The notes under the pieces: generated by a model
What the model saw: the letters and a program-made list of their open reading frames with translations, nothing else
The model's database searches: none
What the model was told of the DNA's origin: nothing
Assembly (NCBI GenBank): GCA_949316495.1
Contig: OX439008.1
Span: forward strand, 8,770,001-8,834,000
DNA: 64,000 nucleotides
Direction of reading: 5' to 3'
DNA from: Amphiduros pacificus
Taxonomy: Eukaryota; Annelida; Polychaeta; Phyllodocida; Hesionidae
Translations under genes and position numbers: made by a program
Shown here: positions 25,850 to 38,630 of the stretch, one piece after another
Position numbering within the stretch: position 1 is the stretch's first letter
Layout of the letters: the number at the start of each line of letters is the position of its first letter

Positions 25850-27260
25850 TCGTCATCTGCAGCTTAATATATTTTCAAAAGCATGAATCCCTCCCAATTG
25901 ATTAAGGGAAAACTAAACTAAAAATAGGAATCTATACATATCGCCGTTAAGGGCTATTTTAAGTTATAAATACCCTCTGTAGATTATTAGGACTTGTTTG
26001 AACCTGAGCCAGGAGCATAGAAGATGTGCAGATTGCTTGCACAATAGATAGAAAACAACGTCATATAAGAAATAATCTAGATAAACAGAACAATACTCCA
26101 TGAAGTAATTTATTGCTCAAAAAAGTGAAAATTACTAAATTTTTATTACCTTTTTTGAACTTCAAAACCAGTAAATAGAAATAAATGGCAAAGTGAATGG
26201 ATAATGTACAGCATTTTTCACTGACCTTCCCCCTTCTATCTTCTGATATTTCCCCCTTTCTATCCCCCTTTCTATCCCCCTTTCTATCCCCCTTTCACAG
26301 CCCCATAGATGAATCAATCCTGCTGAACACTATCTCTCTAAGACTTTCTCATCCATCTGGCAGTGAGCCAGGAAAAGCCAATGCTCAAGCCTTAGATTGT
26401 GTCTCATATTATAAAGTATATAAAAATATCTTTTGTGTGTGTGAATAGCCTTGTGTGATGTTTTTATGGCTTCATTTCAACAAAGCTTCTGCCACATCTC
26501 CACGTCTACCTGGAGTTAACCTTATTTTTGTGCAGTAACGTTCACAGAAGAAAAGTAGAAAATGGCAGTCGAAACGTATATAGTCAGGAACACAAAGCCA
26601 CCAAGCATTATGGTTTTTTTTCAGATACCAAATCACTCTAGATATGTACTCGATATTTGCTTTATATTTTGAAGGAAAATAACTATGCCCGAACCATGAA
26701 AGCATCCCAAGAAAAATATATTACATTTTAGCTATGACTTTTTATATCATTGAATTCTTATGCATAGCAAAGATATAGGTCTACTTTGTGGGGAAGCTTT
26801 TATGATGCAAACAACAGCAGTCTTGAGTGAAGCAGATATATATATATATATTTAGGCACTAGGGGGCATGACAGTCAGAAAACAGAAAAACCTTCACATT
26901 TTAGGTGAAACTCTCATGCACTTAGCTCAACAGGAGGCAGCACTAGTCTGATGGCTTTAGATTTGTGCAGTGAAGACTTTCAATACCACCAGCCTGATTG
27001 TCATGCTTAAGGCCATTTGGATAATGTAGCCAAACCATAGATGAATTTCATCTTTTGTATTCTGTCATGTTTTAAATGACATTTTGTATCGGAGAAGACT
27101 TGAATGCCTAAGCTTAGATTATAGCCCAAATGTTAAAAGATATGAAGCCCAAAGTAACTATACAGACTCTTTGGATCTTTATCCCTGGGTATTGTAATTT
27201 AACTTGCAGATACACAAAAAATGGTAAAAATGAGCTGCTATTCATTATAACGTAAAGGGT
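25850..27260. other. Unique AT-rich sequence with a short CT-rich repeat
   Basis: About 26247-26297 holds roughly four copies of the 12-mer CCCCCTTTCTAT. A 20-nt (AT)n lies near 26830. ORFs are short and unrecognised. Confidence 0.55.
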
Positions 27261-27579
27261 TTAACCCCTAAGGGACTAGGCTATCTAAATTTTGTCGATT
27301 GGCTGGACTAACCGATTTGGTTTCTGGACTAGTGTATCTTCATACTTAATTGATAAAATTTATAACCATGGTTATTCAATATGCTCAATGAAGTGCTGGG
27401 GTCAAAAGTTCATGATCCCCTCAGTCTGACGTCATTATCATGATTACATTATAACAAAGTTGCAGCCCAAGAGAATGTTACAAATGACGTCATCAAGCCA
27501 GAACAATGGGGACGTCAACGTCCCTCCCGTCTGTTACCGGTGGTGGACGTTGCCGTCCTTCCCGTCCGTTAGGGGTTAA
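27261..27579. mobile_element. Short MITE-like element with TTAA target duplication
   Basis: TTAA at 27261-27264 and at 27576-27579 bracket a 311-bp interior. The left end reads CCCCTAAGGGACTAGG; the reverse complement of the right end reads CCCCTAACGGACGGGA, an imperfect terminal inverted repeat of about 12-16 bp. Inside are two perfect TGACGTCA octamers (27427-27434 and 27485-27492) and near the right end several GACGTCAACGTCC-like repeats. There is no ORF. TTAA duplication with CCC-starting ends is piggyBac-like (family knowledge). The ends differ from those of the 8.06-kb element, so it is a separate family. Confidence 0.75.
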
Positions 27580-29219
27580 AGACTCTAAACAATGAATAAA
27601 TGAGCTGCAACTAACAAGATATGAAAGGTCTGCTTAATCCTCGCTATCTGCTCTCCCATATCCACTCTTTTTCACAGCGCTATAATCGTATCTGACCCAA
27701 TTCTTTGCACACAGCACATAAGGAACAGTGGTGACGACCTGTTTGGGACATTGTCCCCTCTGCCTTTCAGCTATACATTAGTATTTTCTCAGTTTTGCCT
27801 CCAGAATGGTGACATGTATTATGCAGATTACAATATACTTATATAAAGACTACATATCGAAAATACAATAGTGCTAACATTAGCTTGTTAATGAATTTTT
27901 TTGTGAAAAGTTGGCTGGAAGTTTATGATGCAAATTTTTTCCCATCATGCACTCCTCTCTAAAGCCAATCCCCTCAATTTTCTTGGACCAACTAAAAATC
28001 CCAGAGAGCAGATCATGAGAATTATTGAATGAACTGCAAATAACAAAACATAAATTGTGTACGCAATGACTAAATTAGCTGCAAATAACAAAATAAAATT
28101 GTGTACACAATGAATTAATGAACTGCAACTTGCAAAGCATAAATTGTTTTCATAATGACTAAATGAACTGCAACAAGCAAAACATGATAGGACTGCACAA
28201 TGACTTAATGAGGCAGGTTACATCTGCCAATTACTAGGATCTACCTATTGATAGTATCAGATGAGCCAGACCACAACACTTTCTACATAATGTTGGTCTG
28301 TAGGGCTAGTTTGTAAGGATGTGCGTTGAGTCTGGCAAATTAAGTAGTGATGTCTGATAATGAGACTGCCAATTACATGACAATTTAGAGAGGCAAAAAG
28401 AAAGCTAAGTACACAGAAAGAGGAAATGACTGTAATATAGGTTTGGATTGTAATGGTAAAAGGGAAAGATGAACCATAGAAAAATTGGAATGTTGTGTAT
28501 GTACTGGGGGCATTAAGGAGGAGAGATGGAGAGGGACATATTAATGCATCCTCTCCTCTGCAGCCAACTAATGAATAAGGCAACCTGCAGTGGGGATATG
28601 CCTGAGTTGAAACCTACTCTTAACTTATGGGATATTTGTGTGGTCCGTCTGAGTATTGCATCATGATTCTCAATCTTAGTTCATTGTTTTCCACGTGTTG
28701 TGCTCAAGATACTGCTGCGTGTAATATAAAGAGGTCTAAAAGAAACGTCTGATCATTTAAAGTAAATAGATAAAGATAGTAAGAAAAGTAATGATGCTTG
28801 GCCCAGCCTGCAAGAAAGGAAAGTAAATTTTGCAAGATTGAAAAGGAATTTTATCATTTTAACTTTTCTATTTTTCAAGCTAATTTTCTGAGGACAGATT
28901 ATTTTGGTACAATGCTACTTAAATAAATTTTCATTTTGCCTTTTATTCTTTTTCAAATAACCTGCTTTCTGGACCCATATTCCTGGTACAAATAACCATT
29001 AAATAATTTGTTTCTTGGGCACTTAGCTAGTTTCTGTACACCGTTCTTGATTGGAATTGGTAATGATATCATATTTAGTAAACAATCATAAGTTCCAAAT
29101 GAAACTAACTGAAATATCCTTTTAAACAGATTCACATTATCTAGAAATTGTATTTTGTCAAAAGAAGATCTGAAATGATTGATATAAAGCGAGATAAATG
29201 TAAAAAAAAAGTGTTAATG
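27580..29219. other. Unique AT-rich sequence with a small degenerate tandem repeat
   Basis: About 28030-28210 holds four diverged copies of a ~45-bp unit (GAACTGCAAATAACAAAACA plus ATTGTGTACACAATGA). A 108-codon minus-strand ORF (28257-28583) has no recognised domain. No gene supported. Confidence 0.55.
28030..28210. repeat. ~45-bp degenerate tandem repeat, 4 copies
   Basis: Copies start near 28031, 28078, 28121 and 28165 with AACTGCAA, and continue with ACAAAACATAAATTG and a CAATGA(C)TAAAT end. About 75% alike. Confidence 0.7.
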
Positions 29220-30148
29220 TAGTGACCTAGGACTGTATATTAGCTCCCAGGACCAGCAGTCCAGAGTCTTCCACAAGTTATTCCAAATGTCTCCTTCAAT
29301 CAATGAGAGATGTTACCGCTGGACCACCCGCTGCTGATGCTGAGACACGGTCCCTTGTGAGCTGTGTGACAGGCCGGGTAGCACAGCCACACAGGCCACT
29401 GCTGGCTGTCTCAGACTGCGCTGTCCGCTACCGGTGGCATCTTCAGCAGAACGGCACTTCCGCTACTACAACGGCGTGACACTCCTACCCACCATATCAT
29501 ATCAGGCTCTCGGACATGATTACCACAGTCCATGCCTGGTGACGACAACACGCTGATCCCTTCCTCGTGATGGTCGCGGATGACTTCGGCGTAGACGTGT
29601 AGTGTCCTGCTTGCTACTACTACCTGCGAGGCTGGATGGTGTAGTGTAAGTCGCCGCGTGTACACATGTAAGTGTATGTTAGGCTTGAGGAGGATTGCCC
29701 CAGATGAGACACAGCAGGAGGTGTGAGTGACGCCTGTAGCCAGCCTCCCTGCTTGAGCATTCACCTCAGGTAGCACTTCACGGTTACAACCTCCACCAAC
29801 AAACCCTCACTTCTAAATGCTCTCACACCTCCTCTGCTCGCCACCATCTCCACGTCACCGCATCAAGCCTCCACATTACTCAGCACTCGTGTCAACCTCA
29901 TATTCTGGTCAATGAGTCCAACTTTTCTTCAGTTTATCACCTCCATCTCGGCAAGTTTTGCGGGAATTACACAAGCCGTTTACACAAGCATTTTGAGAGC
30001 AAATATTGGATTTATGGTTGTTGCACCTCTCAAGTGAAAAAGTCTGATCGCTGTGTGTGTTGGGGGATTAACTGGTGGATTATTTGGGTTGTTTACTCTT
30101 GTGGATTAAGGATTATTGATACAGTGGATTAAGGATTATTGGGACCGG
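29220..30148 (+). promoter_or_regulatory. CpG-enriched putative promoter and 5' leader
   Basis: From about 29330 to 29680 and again near 30140-30240 the sequence is clearly richer in G, C and CpG than anything nearby (CTGCGCTGTCCGCTACCGG, GGTCGCGGATGACTTCGG, GTCGCCGCGTG). This is the composition expected around an invertebrate promoter that stays unmethylated. It runs into the candidate first coding exon. Just before the start codon GTGGATTAAGGATTATTG is almost exactly repeated. An in-frame TAA at 30107-30109 precedes the ATG. A minus-strand 121-codon ORF (29411-29776) lies here but has no recognised domain. The transcription start cannot be placed by eye. Confidence 0.4.
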
Positions 30149-30295
30149 ATGCAGCATGCGACAGAGGACACGGGGCCTGTCAGTAACCATGGCTCCAACT
30201 CGGTGGCAGAAGGAGCAGGCCATAACTCTCACGGCAATATGACCAACTCCGATCCTGCTCCCTCTGGATCTCAACACTGGGTCTACCAACTCCAG
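30149..30295 (+). CDS. Candidate first coding exon (49 codons), unknown protein
   Basis: The ATG at 30149 is the first after an in-frame stop at 30107. It opens 49 codons that begin MQHATEDTGPVSNHG and end GSQHWVYQLQ, followed by a good splice donor, CTCCAG|GTAGGC, at 30295|30296; the frame closes soon after in the presumed intron. The exon ends in phase 0. The peptide is rich in Gly, Ser, Asn and His, low in hydrophobic residues, with no signal peptide or membrane segment, and looks like a disordered N-terminus. Composition is GC- and CpG-richer than its surroundings. I do not recognise the protein, and no downstream exon in the window can be tied to it. The base at -3 is C, so the start context is not strong. 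A non-coding or chance ORF remains possible. Confidence 0.45.
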
Positions 30296-32645
30296 GTAGG
30301 CCAATCCCCTACATTCCTCAGCCTCACTCAGTAAAGCCCACCCAACTTATATCCACCAGCAGATTTGCAAGTTTACCATGTTTGTCCTGAATTTCACTCA
30401 TAGCTCATTTCTATTTTTGTAAATTGAAAATTGATCATCCTTGTGTCTCAATTTAAGTTTCTGAGGTCGATTTGTATGTGGTACCTTTAAGAGGGCTCTT
30501 TGATAATTGTCATGTTTTATTATTATTCCATTATAATCCTACCATTTATCTATAGAAATCAACAAACAATTATATGCACAATATGTTCACCTCACCCAGG
30601 TTGAAAAAGGAAATCTGTACCTGCACTAGTTTTAATGTAAAAGACATATATATATATATTATATGTTGATATTCTCAGAAATATTGCTTAATTTGTGCTT
30701 TATATATACACACACATATGCACACATGTAGAAGTGCTAATATAAAGGTCATTATTTAGTCAAACAAGACAATGACACCATTGCATGTCTGGGATGGACT
30801 TTACAGGCAGAATGGCATACAAGGCCTCCCGTGATGCTGTGAAAGCTTATAATCTCTTTTTCTGGCTTTGATCTCTACCTCGTGGCCCCCATTATCATAG
30901 ATCAACTAATGGTACACACTCTTCATTTAAATCCCTTGACAATAACATATAGCATAAACATGTACACATTTGTGTGAGTCTGGAATCTTTATAATCCCTG
31001 AAATAATAGGTTAATCTCCTTGCTGGATGTAACAGAAACTTCATCGATTTGATGGACAATATTGGATTCAGTATCAAACAATGTATGAATACAATTCATA
31101 ACTGCCAACTGCCTTGTAGTTTTAGTGGCATACTTTCAAGGTGAATTGTGCCGTGTCAAACGCCAAGCAATAATGGACTTGTGGCATCGTTTAATGCTGT
31201 GTTAGATGGTAACAGCTCAGATGCCTCACCAATAACGTTACTGCATGTGTCTGCCCAACTGCCAGCAGACAATAAACAGACCTTTCATGTTGTTACGTGG
31301 AAGCTTATTCTCAGAAAACCTGGCATTCCTGCTTCAGCCATTCTCACCACATGTGTTGCAACCTCTCCCTATAGAGTTCAGTGGCTTCAAACTGTACAAG
31401 TTAGAAACAGAGCTGGAAAGTTATTTTTGTTCTGTGAATATCAGCATTTCCTATAGAGGTCTGTTTTATGACCATCCCTGGTGTATGTAAATGATCTGTG
31501 TCCCTCCCAGTTTATATCATCCAAGAATCAGTGGCAGCAATATAGGGAATACATTCAGCAATTAGTGCATGGTTTTGAATTGTGGTTTTCAGAAATGTAG
31601 CCTGAGTTTTTGATTCTTAAATATCACCTTAGCTCACCATGCTCCTGCCAACAGCATTTCTGACTTGCTTCATTATTAGACAATCTTTTTCAAACACCTC
31701 TTTTGAATGCTAAAGTGGTAGCCTTAATGAATTATGTTTTTTATTATACAATGATATATCACCTTAAAGCTATTAAATCTATACACATATGTGGTATAAT
31801 ATATTCTGTCTTTTAATTTCACATCATCAAGACTGTTATATCATATGGAAAATGAAATTAGTGAGTCTGATCGTGTTGACTCGGCTGTTTTCTGGGTTAG
31901 CCAGGATAAAGGCTTATTGTGTATCAAGATCAGAATCTAAATATAAATGGGACACATTAGATGATTTGAGCCTGCTTCTATTTGCCAAGTGGAAGTGAGG
32001 GGCCATTGCGTCTCTCCTGTCTCTCCCGGTATTTATACATTTAATGCAAAACCACAATCAAGTGTCATTACAATGATGGATAGAAGCAAAGCATTGCTTT
32101 TATTCTGCAAGGTAAACACAGAACCCCACATAAATAGCAGGCTTGTGGCTTTTTGACCTGATTTGGTAGCCTCTATACACCTAAACCTAGATATTGCATG
32201 CTTGGCATTTAATGTTTCACTTTTTTATTCATTTGTTGCATGGTCTGATATTGAGTGCTTAAATTTGCAGGATTTGCAGTAATCCTCATTCAAATGATAA
32301 TCTCCTACAAGAGACAACTAACTGCACGAAAGCGCCTTGCTACATCATTGCATGCCACTGGAGCCATATATAGGTCAAAGATTATCTCACCTGCAGGATA
32401 ATCCCATTGAACTTTACACACCTGAGATTCCACTATCTCCCAAGACATTTGTTCATTTCTCTAATTTTTACGCCACCCTGCATGGATCCACACACAGATG
32501 ACCTCCCAAAACAAATCACAGCTGGCAAATGGATGCATTCACATACACACGAATAGATATATTATAGAAACCCTTCTTCGTAAGAGTAAGATTGTGTGAG
32601 AAAATAGATTCCTGCAGACGTCTTATAAACTCGGTGCCAGTCACA
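30296..32645. other. Presumed intron, AT-rich
   Basis: Starts at the donor at 30296. Short (AT)n and (CA)n tracts lie at 30645-30725. A 102-codon ORF at 31148-31456 starts at GTG, and I see no domain or splice sites that support it. Confidence 0.4.
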
Positions 32646-32726
32646 ATGTCTCTCTGCTCCATTGTCTGCTGTGGCACTGGCCAACCGACCCCTGCCATCG
32701 ACCTAGACACCTTCTTAGTTCTCCAG
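32646..32726 (+). CDS. Weak candidate alternative first exon (27 codons)
   Basis: The ATG at 32646 opens 27 codons starting MSLCSIVCCGTGQPTP and ending DTFLVLQ, followed by CTCCAG|GTGGGT, a good donor at 32726|32727. Phase (0), last two residues (Leu-Gln) and the CTCCAG before the donor all match the candidate exon at 30149-30295, so the two could be alternative starts spliced to the same downstream exon. Three cysteines within nine residues of the start would suit palmitoylation, as in short alternative N-termini of some scaffold proteins; that is analogy only. An acceptor-like CCTGCAG at 32610-32616 would instead make it an internal exon of 110 nt. The local sequence lacks the CpG enrichment seen at 29-30 kb. 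Confidence 0.25.
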
Positions 32727-32739
32727 GTGGGTTCTAGAT

Positions 32740-32935
32740 GGCCTAGATACATGTTATGTCTAGGCACTAGTTGAGTATGTGTGAGGTCTAGGCACTGGTT
32801 AGACACATGTAATGTCTAGACACTTGTTTATAGATGTATGTTCTCATGGTTAGATATTGTTCACATGTCTAGACAATATACTCCAGGCTTGTCTCAGACA
32901 CTTGTCTCAGACACTTGTCCTGGGCACATTAGATA
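32740..32935. repeat. Degenerate GTCTAGRCACTTGT-type tandem repeat
   Basis: About six diverged copies of a ~30-bp unit around GTCTAGGCACTAGTT and GTCTAGACACTTGTT, with the last copies reduced to CAGACACTTGTC. It begins within 20 bp of the donor of the candidate exon at 32646. Confidence 0.65.
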
Positions 32936-35900
32936 TTGTTGAGTCTTTTGTTTACATATATTTATATTCATATTTTTACATATATTTGCAAGCAGCTTCC
33001 CTAGTCTGAGTCATTGAGTCATTGGTTCATTCATTCAAAGATATAAAATTCCCTTCTTTTAAAACTTGATTGAGTACTTCATTTCTTGTGATGCTTCTCA
33101 CACTTCAAGACAATTAACAGGGCAAAAAGTCCAGTGTGACGGAAGTAAATCTTAAACTTGACCTAGATTTCTTGAAGCAGCAATCAATCTGTTGTTGTCA
33201 AAAATCACAAATAAAAACAATTAGAATTTTGACAAATGTCATGATGATATTTTTATTTTTCCTCACAAACTGCCACAACAAATCTCATTCTGCCACTGAA
33301 ATTTCATTTCCAGCTTGAAGTCTCACAGTATTGCTATTAATCCTATTTAAGGTAAATACATAATTTTACATCAATGGATCGTGAAACAATCCAAGTAATG
33401 GTGTTTTATTTGGATGCTACTATGTGATGTGTGTGGGTTCCGAGTTGTATGGATATTGTATTCTTGATATTGTTAGGTATTATTGTCAAGATGTAGGTGC
33501 TGTCTTGTGTATAATATGGGCTCCAGATAACAGGATTTGTTGAAGATACGGAGGCTGACTAAGTGTCTCTGCTGAGATGTCCCGGGAGACACAGATCTGT
33601 GCTCTGTCTGCCTAAGACGGTCTTTAAAGCATCATATCATCCTTAAACTCTCATGATCGTAGGCAGCTTTCCCTGCCACAAGTGTGCAAAAGACCTTTTG
33701 TTTGTCATCGTTTTGTCTTAGTAACAAAATGGAAAAAGTAGATTTATATCAGATATATGATTAGGGCAGTAAAACATAAAATGTCTTCCTATTTCTGAGA
33801 TGTAAATAAGCTCATACCCATAGAATGTGTGGACATGATGCTGCAGTTTTTATCCCCTATAATGAATTCCATGCCCAGACACATTTCTTCTTACTTCTCT
33901 CTGGTATTTTACCTGTCTGCTGTCTCCCTTATATGCTTTACACTGTAACAAACTATTAGATATTCTCTGTGTTCATTCTAGCTTTTATCTGAGAGTTTAA
34001 TATATAATTTTTATGCCCTTTATGTTTCGTGCATACATAATGCTATGACGCACGTGCATATTGAATTAACCCGTTCAAAGAGAAAACAAGCAAGCCTTGA
34101 CGTGAAGGTTTTGTTTCTTGGCAGTTTTTCTAACATTTTATTACACATTTTGCAGACAGTTAAGGCTCGTTGGAACTAATGACTTGTTTTGTTGCACACC
34201 GCCTTGCACCAGGCTGGTGAATTATTGAACAATCTCCCATACAGTCCCCACCATTACCAAGCAGTCTCCCTTTTGATGATCTGGGAGTGATGCTGCAAAT
34301 CAATACGCAGAAAGAAGCGATAATTGTACGGCATTCGTCGCGAGGAGTCATCTGTGGTGGCGTATCCTTCGTATGCTCATTAAGTCTTGTGTTTGATGTG
34401 AAATATTGTGCGGAGTCAGATGATCAAATATATACAAGGCTTGATATCTGTGGTCCCCTGCAGTTGCCCCAGGAAGCCCTGCTTCTTTGTAAATCTGATC
34501 AGGAAGGTGTAAAGTTCAGACGCCAGATGATTAGTTTTATATGGCAGGTTTTGTATATATATATGTGTGTGCACTTAATGGAACTTGAGGCTAGATCAGG
34601 ATCAGCAGTTTATCAGTGTTACATTAATGCCACATATAAACCTCGTGGGTGAAAGGTACAACTGCGAGATAAATACCTCATTATAGATGGATATGTGCTC
34701 AGCCAGACAACTGAAGATTACTCTGCAGTACAAACATCTAATATATTAGGTAGTATTCAGTTGCAACCTCTACAGTCAGTATTTGACCTCGTTCAAAGTT
34801 TGGAATTCCCGGTGTCAAAAATACTTGCCTTGCTCACAAAAATATCATCAAATCTTAATTGACCAACATTAGGTCAAAAACTCTAACCAGGTGTCTGGCA
34901 CATCAACTGACCAATCAGTACAACTGCCAGTACAAAATAAATCTATTATTTATTCTTTCACCAATGAGTGGACTGCCAGATTTTTTTGAATACTGATGAC
35001 TTGCACATGATTCTGTGTGCACCTTTATACGTTTGGTGGCAGGGACTGATATAACAGAGAAGTCCCGCTGTGGAGGGTAACCGAAGATTTAAATTTACTT
35101 CACCTGTTATGTCTCAAATGCAAGAGATGTATGCTTAATTATCTACTAGATGGAACTCCTTTTATAATGTCTGTATTCAGCTCTTTTGAAATATAACAAT
35201 TAAAAATACTAATTAGTCGTAATCTTTGGTAGAGAAAGGGATTTTCCTATAATGAACATTATGGCTTAAAAGATATTATTAATGAAATATATGCACAAGT
35301 CATGGTTAAATTCTGAGGGAGACAAGTAATATGATATGGAGTGTAATTTAATTAATGGAATATTAAATTTCCCTGATATTAACTTATATCCCCCAACCTC
35401 TTCAGGATTTATGACGTTATGATGAATCTAAATATAACATAATTATTGTTTTATAATTTGATCATCATGACAGTCAGAAGACCTTGACATGCTTAATTTT
35501 TTCCCAATATATTGCTTATTAATGCCAAATATAGCATGAAAATATGGGTTAAAGTTTATGAAATATATGTTCATGAATATTGGCTGATATTAATCATCAG
35601 ATTCTTTCTTTCTGCCTGAGATTGGATAACCAGTTGGAACAAAACGTCTTTTGTGTCAAGCATAAGTAAGATCATATAAAGTCATGCACGGTTATCTTAT
35701 GAGCATTTGATAATACTCATGGTCATACAACCCCAAGCAGTCAAGCATATGTCAAACATAGTGCAATATGAACATGTGATGCCCTTTATGACCTCACTTA
35801 TTTATGATTATGCCTGACTATGTACATTTTTGGTTTCAAAAGGAGAAGCATTATCTGAGCATGTGATAGAGATGTGGAGGCAATCTTGTTTTTCCTGTGA

Positions 35901-36639
35901 GCGATTCTATGTTTTAGAAAACAGAACATATTTTGCAAATGGCAGCATGGGTTAGTGAACTGTGATGGGTAGACTGTTTGAAGTCAAAGAACACATAGTT
36001 ACGATCTGACAGGACATTAGTAGATGGGAGCGAGGCTCTATCCTATATTAAATGTCAGGCCTAAACCAAAAACCAAAGCTTCTCTTCATTTATAGCTGAA
36101 ATGGGCATGTAAAAGTATAGAAGTTTTTTTTAACTGGTAGCACTGGTAACACTTTGAGGCAAAGGCTACTTACCAAATCTTACCAAATTTATGTATCCTA
36201 GGACCACCATGCTTCCATATTGTAATATGCCTTAGGTATGTGTGAGCTTATAGATTCACTTTATAAGAACATAAGTGACTATGTTTCAGCACAGAATGGT
36301 GATCACATTGATATGTGACTGATATTAAATTCAAGTATGGATAAACATTTAGAATCATTCTCAGCCGATGTAGCTGGGTTGCTACCTGGTGATGCACACT
36401 CAAGGTTTGTCTTTATTTACTCAGTGGAAGTTGGGAGTTTAGCGGATGCTGCTTTGATTGTTTGTGAAGTTTTCCTGGGGGCAGAGGAAGAAGAAAGGTC
36501 TGGTGGCTTGTTAGAAGGTCATTATTAATTCACAGGTCACAGAAGTATTGTGCAAATGACAGGGATTGTAAGGAGGTAGAGATGCGGTTACTGCTGGCTG
36601 CCGATATATAGCCAGAAGCGTCCCTTTGATCAGAGACAG
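32936..36639. other. Unique AT-rich sequence, no supported gene
   Basis: Only short ORFs, including 121 codons at 34287-34652 and 63 at 36337-36528 on the plus strand. Neither has a recognised domain or convincing splice sites. Confidence 0.5.
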
Positions 36640-37250
36640 AAAGCCATGTTACACCAGCCACCAGCTCCCAGCCACCAGCTCCCAGCCACCAGCTCCCAGA
36701 CACCTCCCTGAGACAGAAAGCCCGGCTCCACCAGCCACCAGCTCCCAGCCACCAGGCTGCACCAGCCACCAGCTCCCAGCCACCAGCTCCCAGCTCCCAG
36801 CCACCAGCTCCCAGCCACCAGCTCCCAGTCACCAGCTCCCAGCCACCTCCCTGAGACAGAAAGCCCGGCTCCACCAGCCACCAGCTCCCAGCCACCAGCT
36901 TCCAGCCACCAGCTCCCAGCCACCAGCTTCCAGCCACCAGCTCCCAGCTCCCAGCCACCAGCTCCCAGCCACCAGCTCCCAGCCACCAGCTCCCAGCCAC
37001 CAGCTCCCAGCCACCTCCCTGAGACAGAAAGCCCGGCTCCACCAGCCACCAGCTCCCAGCCACCAGCTCCCAGCCACCAGCTCCCAGCCACCAGCTCCCA
37101 GCCACCTCCCTGAGACAGAAAGCCCGGCTCCACCAGCCACCAGCTCCCAGCCACCAGCTCTCAGCCACTAGCTCTCAGCTCCCAGCCACCAGCTCCCAGC
37201 CACCAGCTCCCAGCCACCAGCTCCCAGCCACCAACCACCAGCCCCCTCCC
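36640..37250. repeat. 14-bp minisatellite with a repeated spacer block
   Basis: The unit is AGCCACCAGCTCCC. It is punctuated by a block CTCCCTGAGACAGAAAGCCC plus GGCTCCACC at about 36705, 36848, 37015 and 37106. Partial versions lie at both ends (GAGACAGAAAGCCATG near 36633 and CTCCCTGAGAAATAAAACG near 37245). Long ORFs on both strands (100-212 codons) are repeat by-products. Confidence 0.95.
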
Positions 37251-38630
37251 TGAGAAATAAAACGTGAGGTAATTTTCATATAGCGTTGGGCTCTCACTGA
37301 AATAATTAAATTTCTATACAAAACAACCATTTAACTGAAAAAGAACAATTTTTGGAATGTTTTATTGAAAATGAATATTCATTAGTTCATCATTCAAAGT
37401 ACAATTTCAGTGACTTGCAAAATAATGTCTTCACTTCATATTGAGTCCAGTTTCTGGGGCATTGATATAATGAGCTCAGAGATTTTAAATAGCAGACAAC
37501 ATACCTCAAGTGAATTCTTATATGTGAAAGGAAGGTACTTCGTAGATTAGTTTGAATTCTGCGAATGATACATATCTTACTCCAGTAGTCCCTCTCTCAA
37601 CTCATGCACAGAGTTAGAATTGCTGTGTGGTTCATTCTTGAGGCAGGTTTTTAATGAAGGATAACATATTTCATCTGGACAGCCATTGTGTCGCTATATC
37701 TGGTGACTCACAACTCTGTGTGGAACTATTGGGTCATGCATACCTTATCTGTGGCAAAATACATCCTCTGATGGCTTTGCGTGATCTTGTTTGGTTAAGT
37801 TCATTTGTGACCAAATGGATGTAGGCTTCAAATGTTTATTCAAGTTTCACAAATCGCTTCAAGTCCCAAGAGTTGAAAACTATGTAGGCGATCTGGCATT
37901 AAACATAGATTATTCATAAAATATTGTATTTCATTTCACGGAAGTGTTTTCGATACTAATTCAAATCAGAAAAAAATTGAAATGATAACAATATTCAATG
38001 AAAATAGCCAAAATGATATTTATATTTGTGTTAAATTTGATATTATCTTATTTTTTATCCCAAATATTCAAGATATTCTTATTTCTTTTCAAATTTGTTT
38101 CACTCTATTTCAGAAGGGAAATTCAATGTGAAATATTTAGCAAAACAAAATGTCACATTCCCAGGGTCTTTTCAAGTGATGACACTTCAATAACCACTTG
38201 AGATTTCTATATTATTGGTATCAAATTTCTGATGTAGACAATCAACCTACTCCTCTAATTGCAACTTGGTTGGCCATGTGACTAAAAGGAAGTGAATTTG
38301 TGATCAAAAACACAGCAAAGCTTTTGTAATTTGAAGTATTCTGTTTGATGGGAGCTGAATGAGCTTGGCCATGCATATTTGGTTCTGCTCACTCGTCTTA
38401 ATCACGGTGGGTATGCGATTGATGTGAGTGTGCACCATTCTCCCTCCAGAGGGCAGTTCAATTAATTGCTGATTAGCTGGGTTTTTGAGGCACGTTATGG
38501 GTGGTGGAATGTCGAGTGAGATGAGCTCTGCAGCAGAGTTGTTGCTCAGCACAGGCAGGAGTTGCCATTTAACAAGGCTGACATTGTCAGCTGCAAACCT
38601 ATCATTAGGGCAATAGGAGAGAGGTTGGGA
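37251..38630. other. Unique AT-rich sequence, no supported feature
   Basis: Short ORFs only; a possible diverged member of a dispersed family lies near 37725-37830 (see findings). Confidence 0.5.

Noticed and set aside
29411-29776. 121-codon minus-strand ORF in the CpG-rich stretch
   Set aside because: No recognisable domain. GC-rich sequence lowers stop frequency, so an ORF of this length is expected there by chance.
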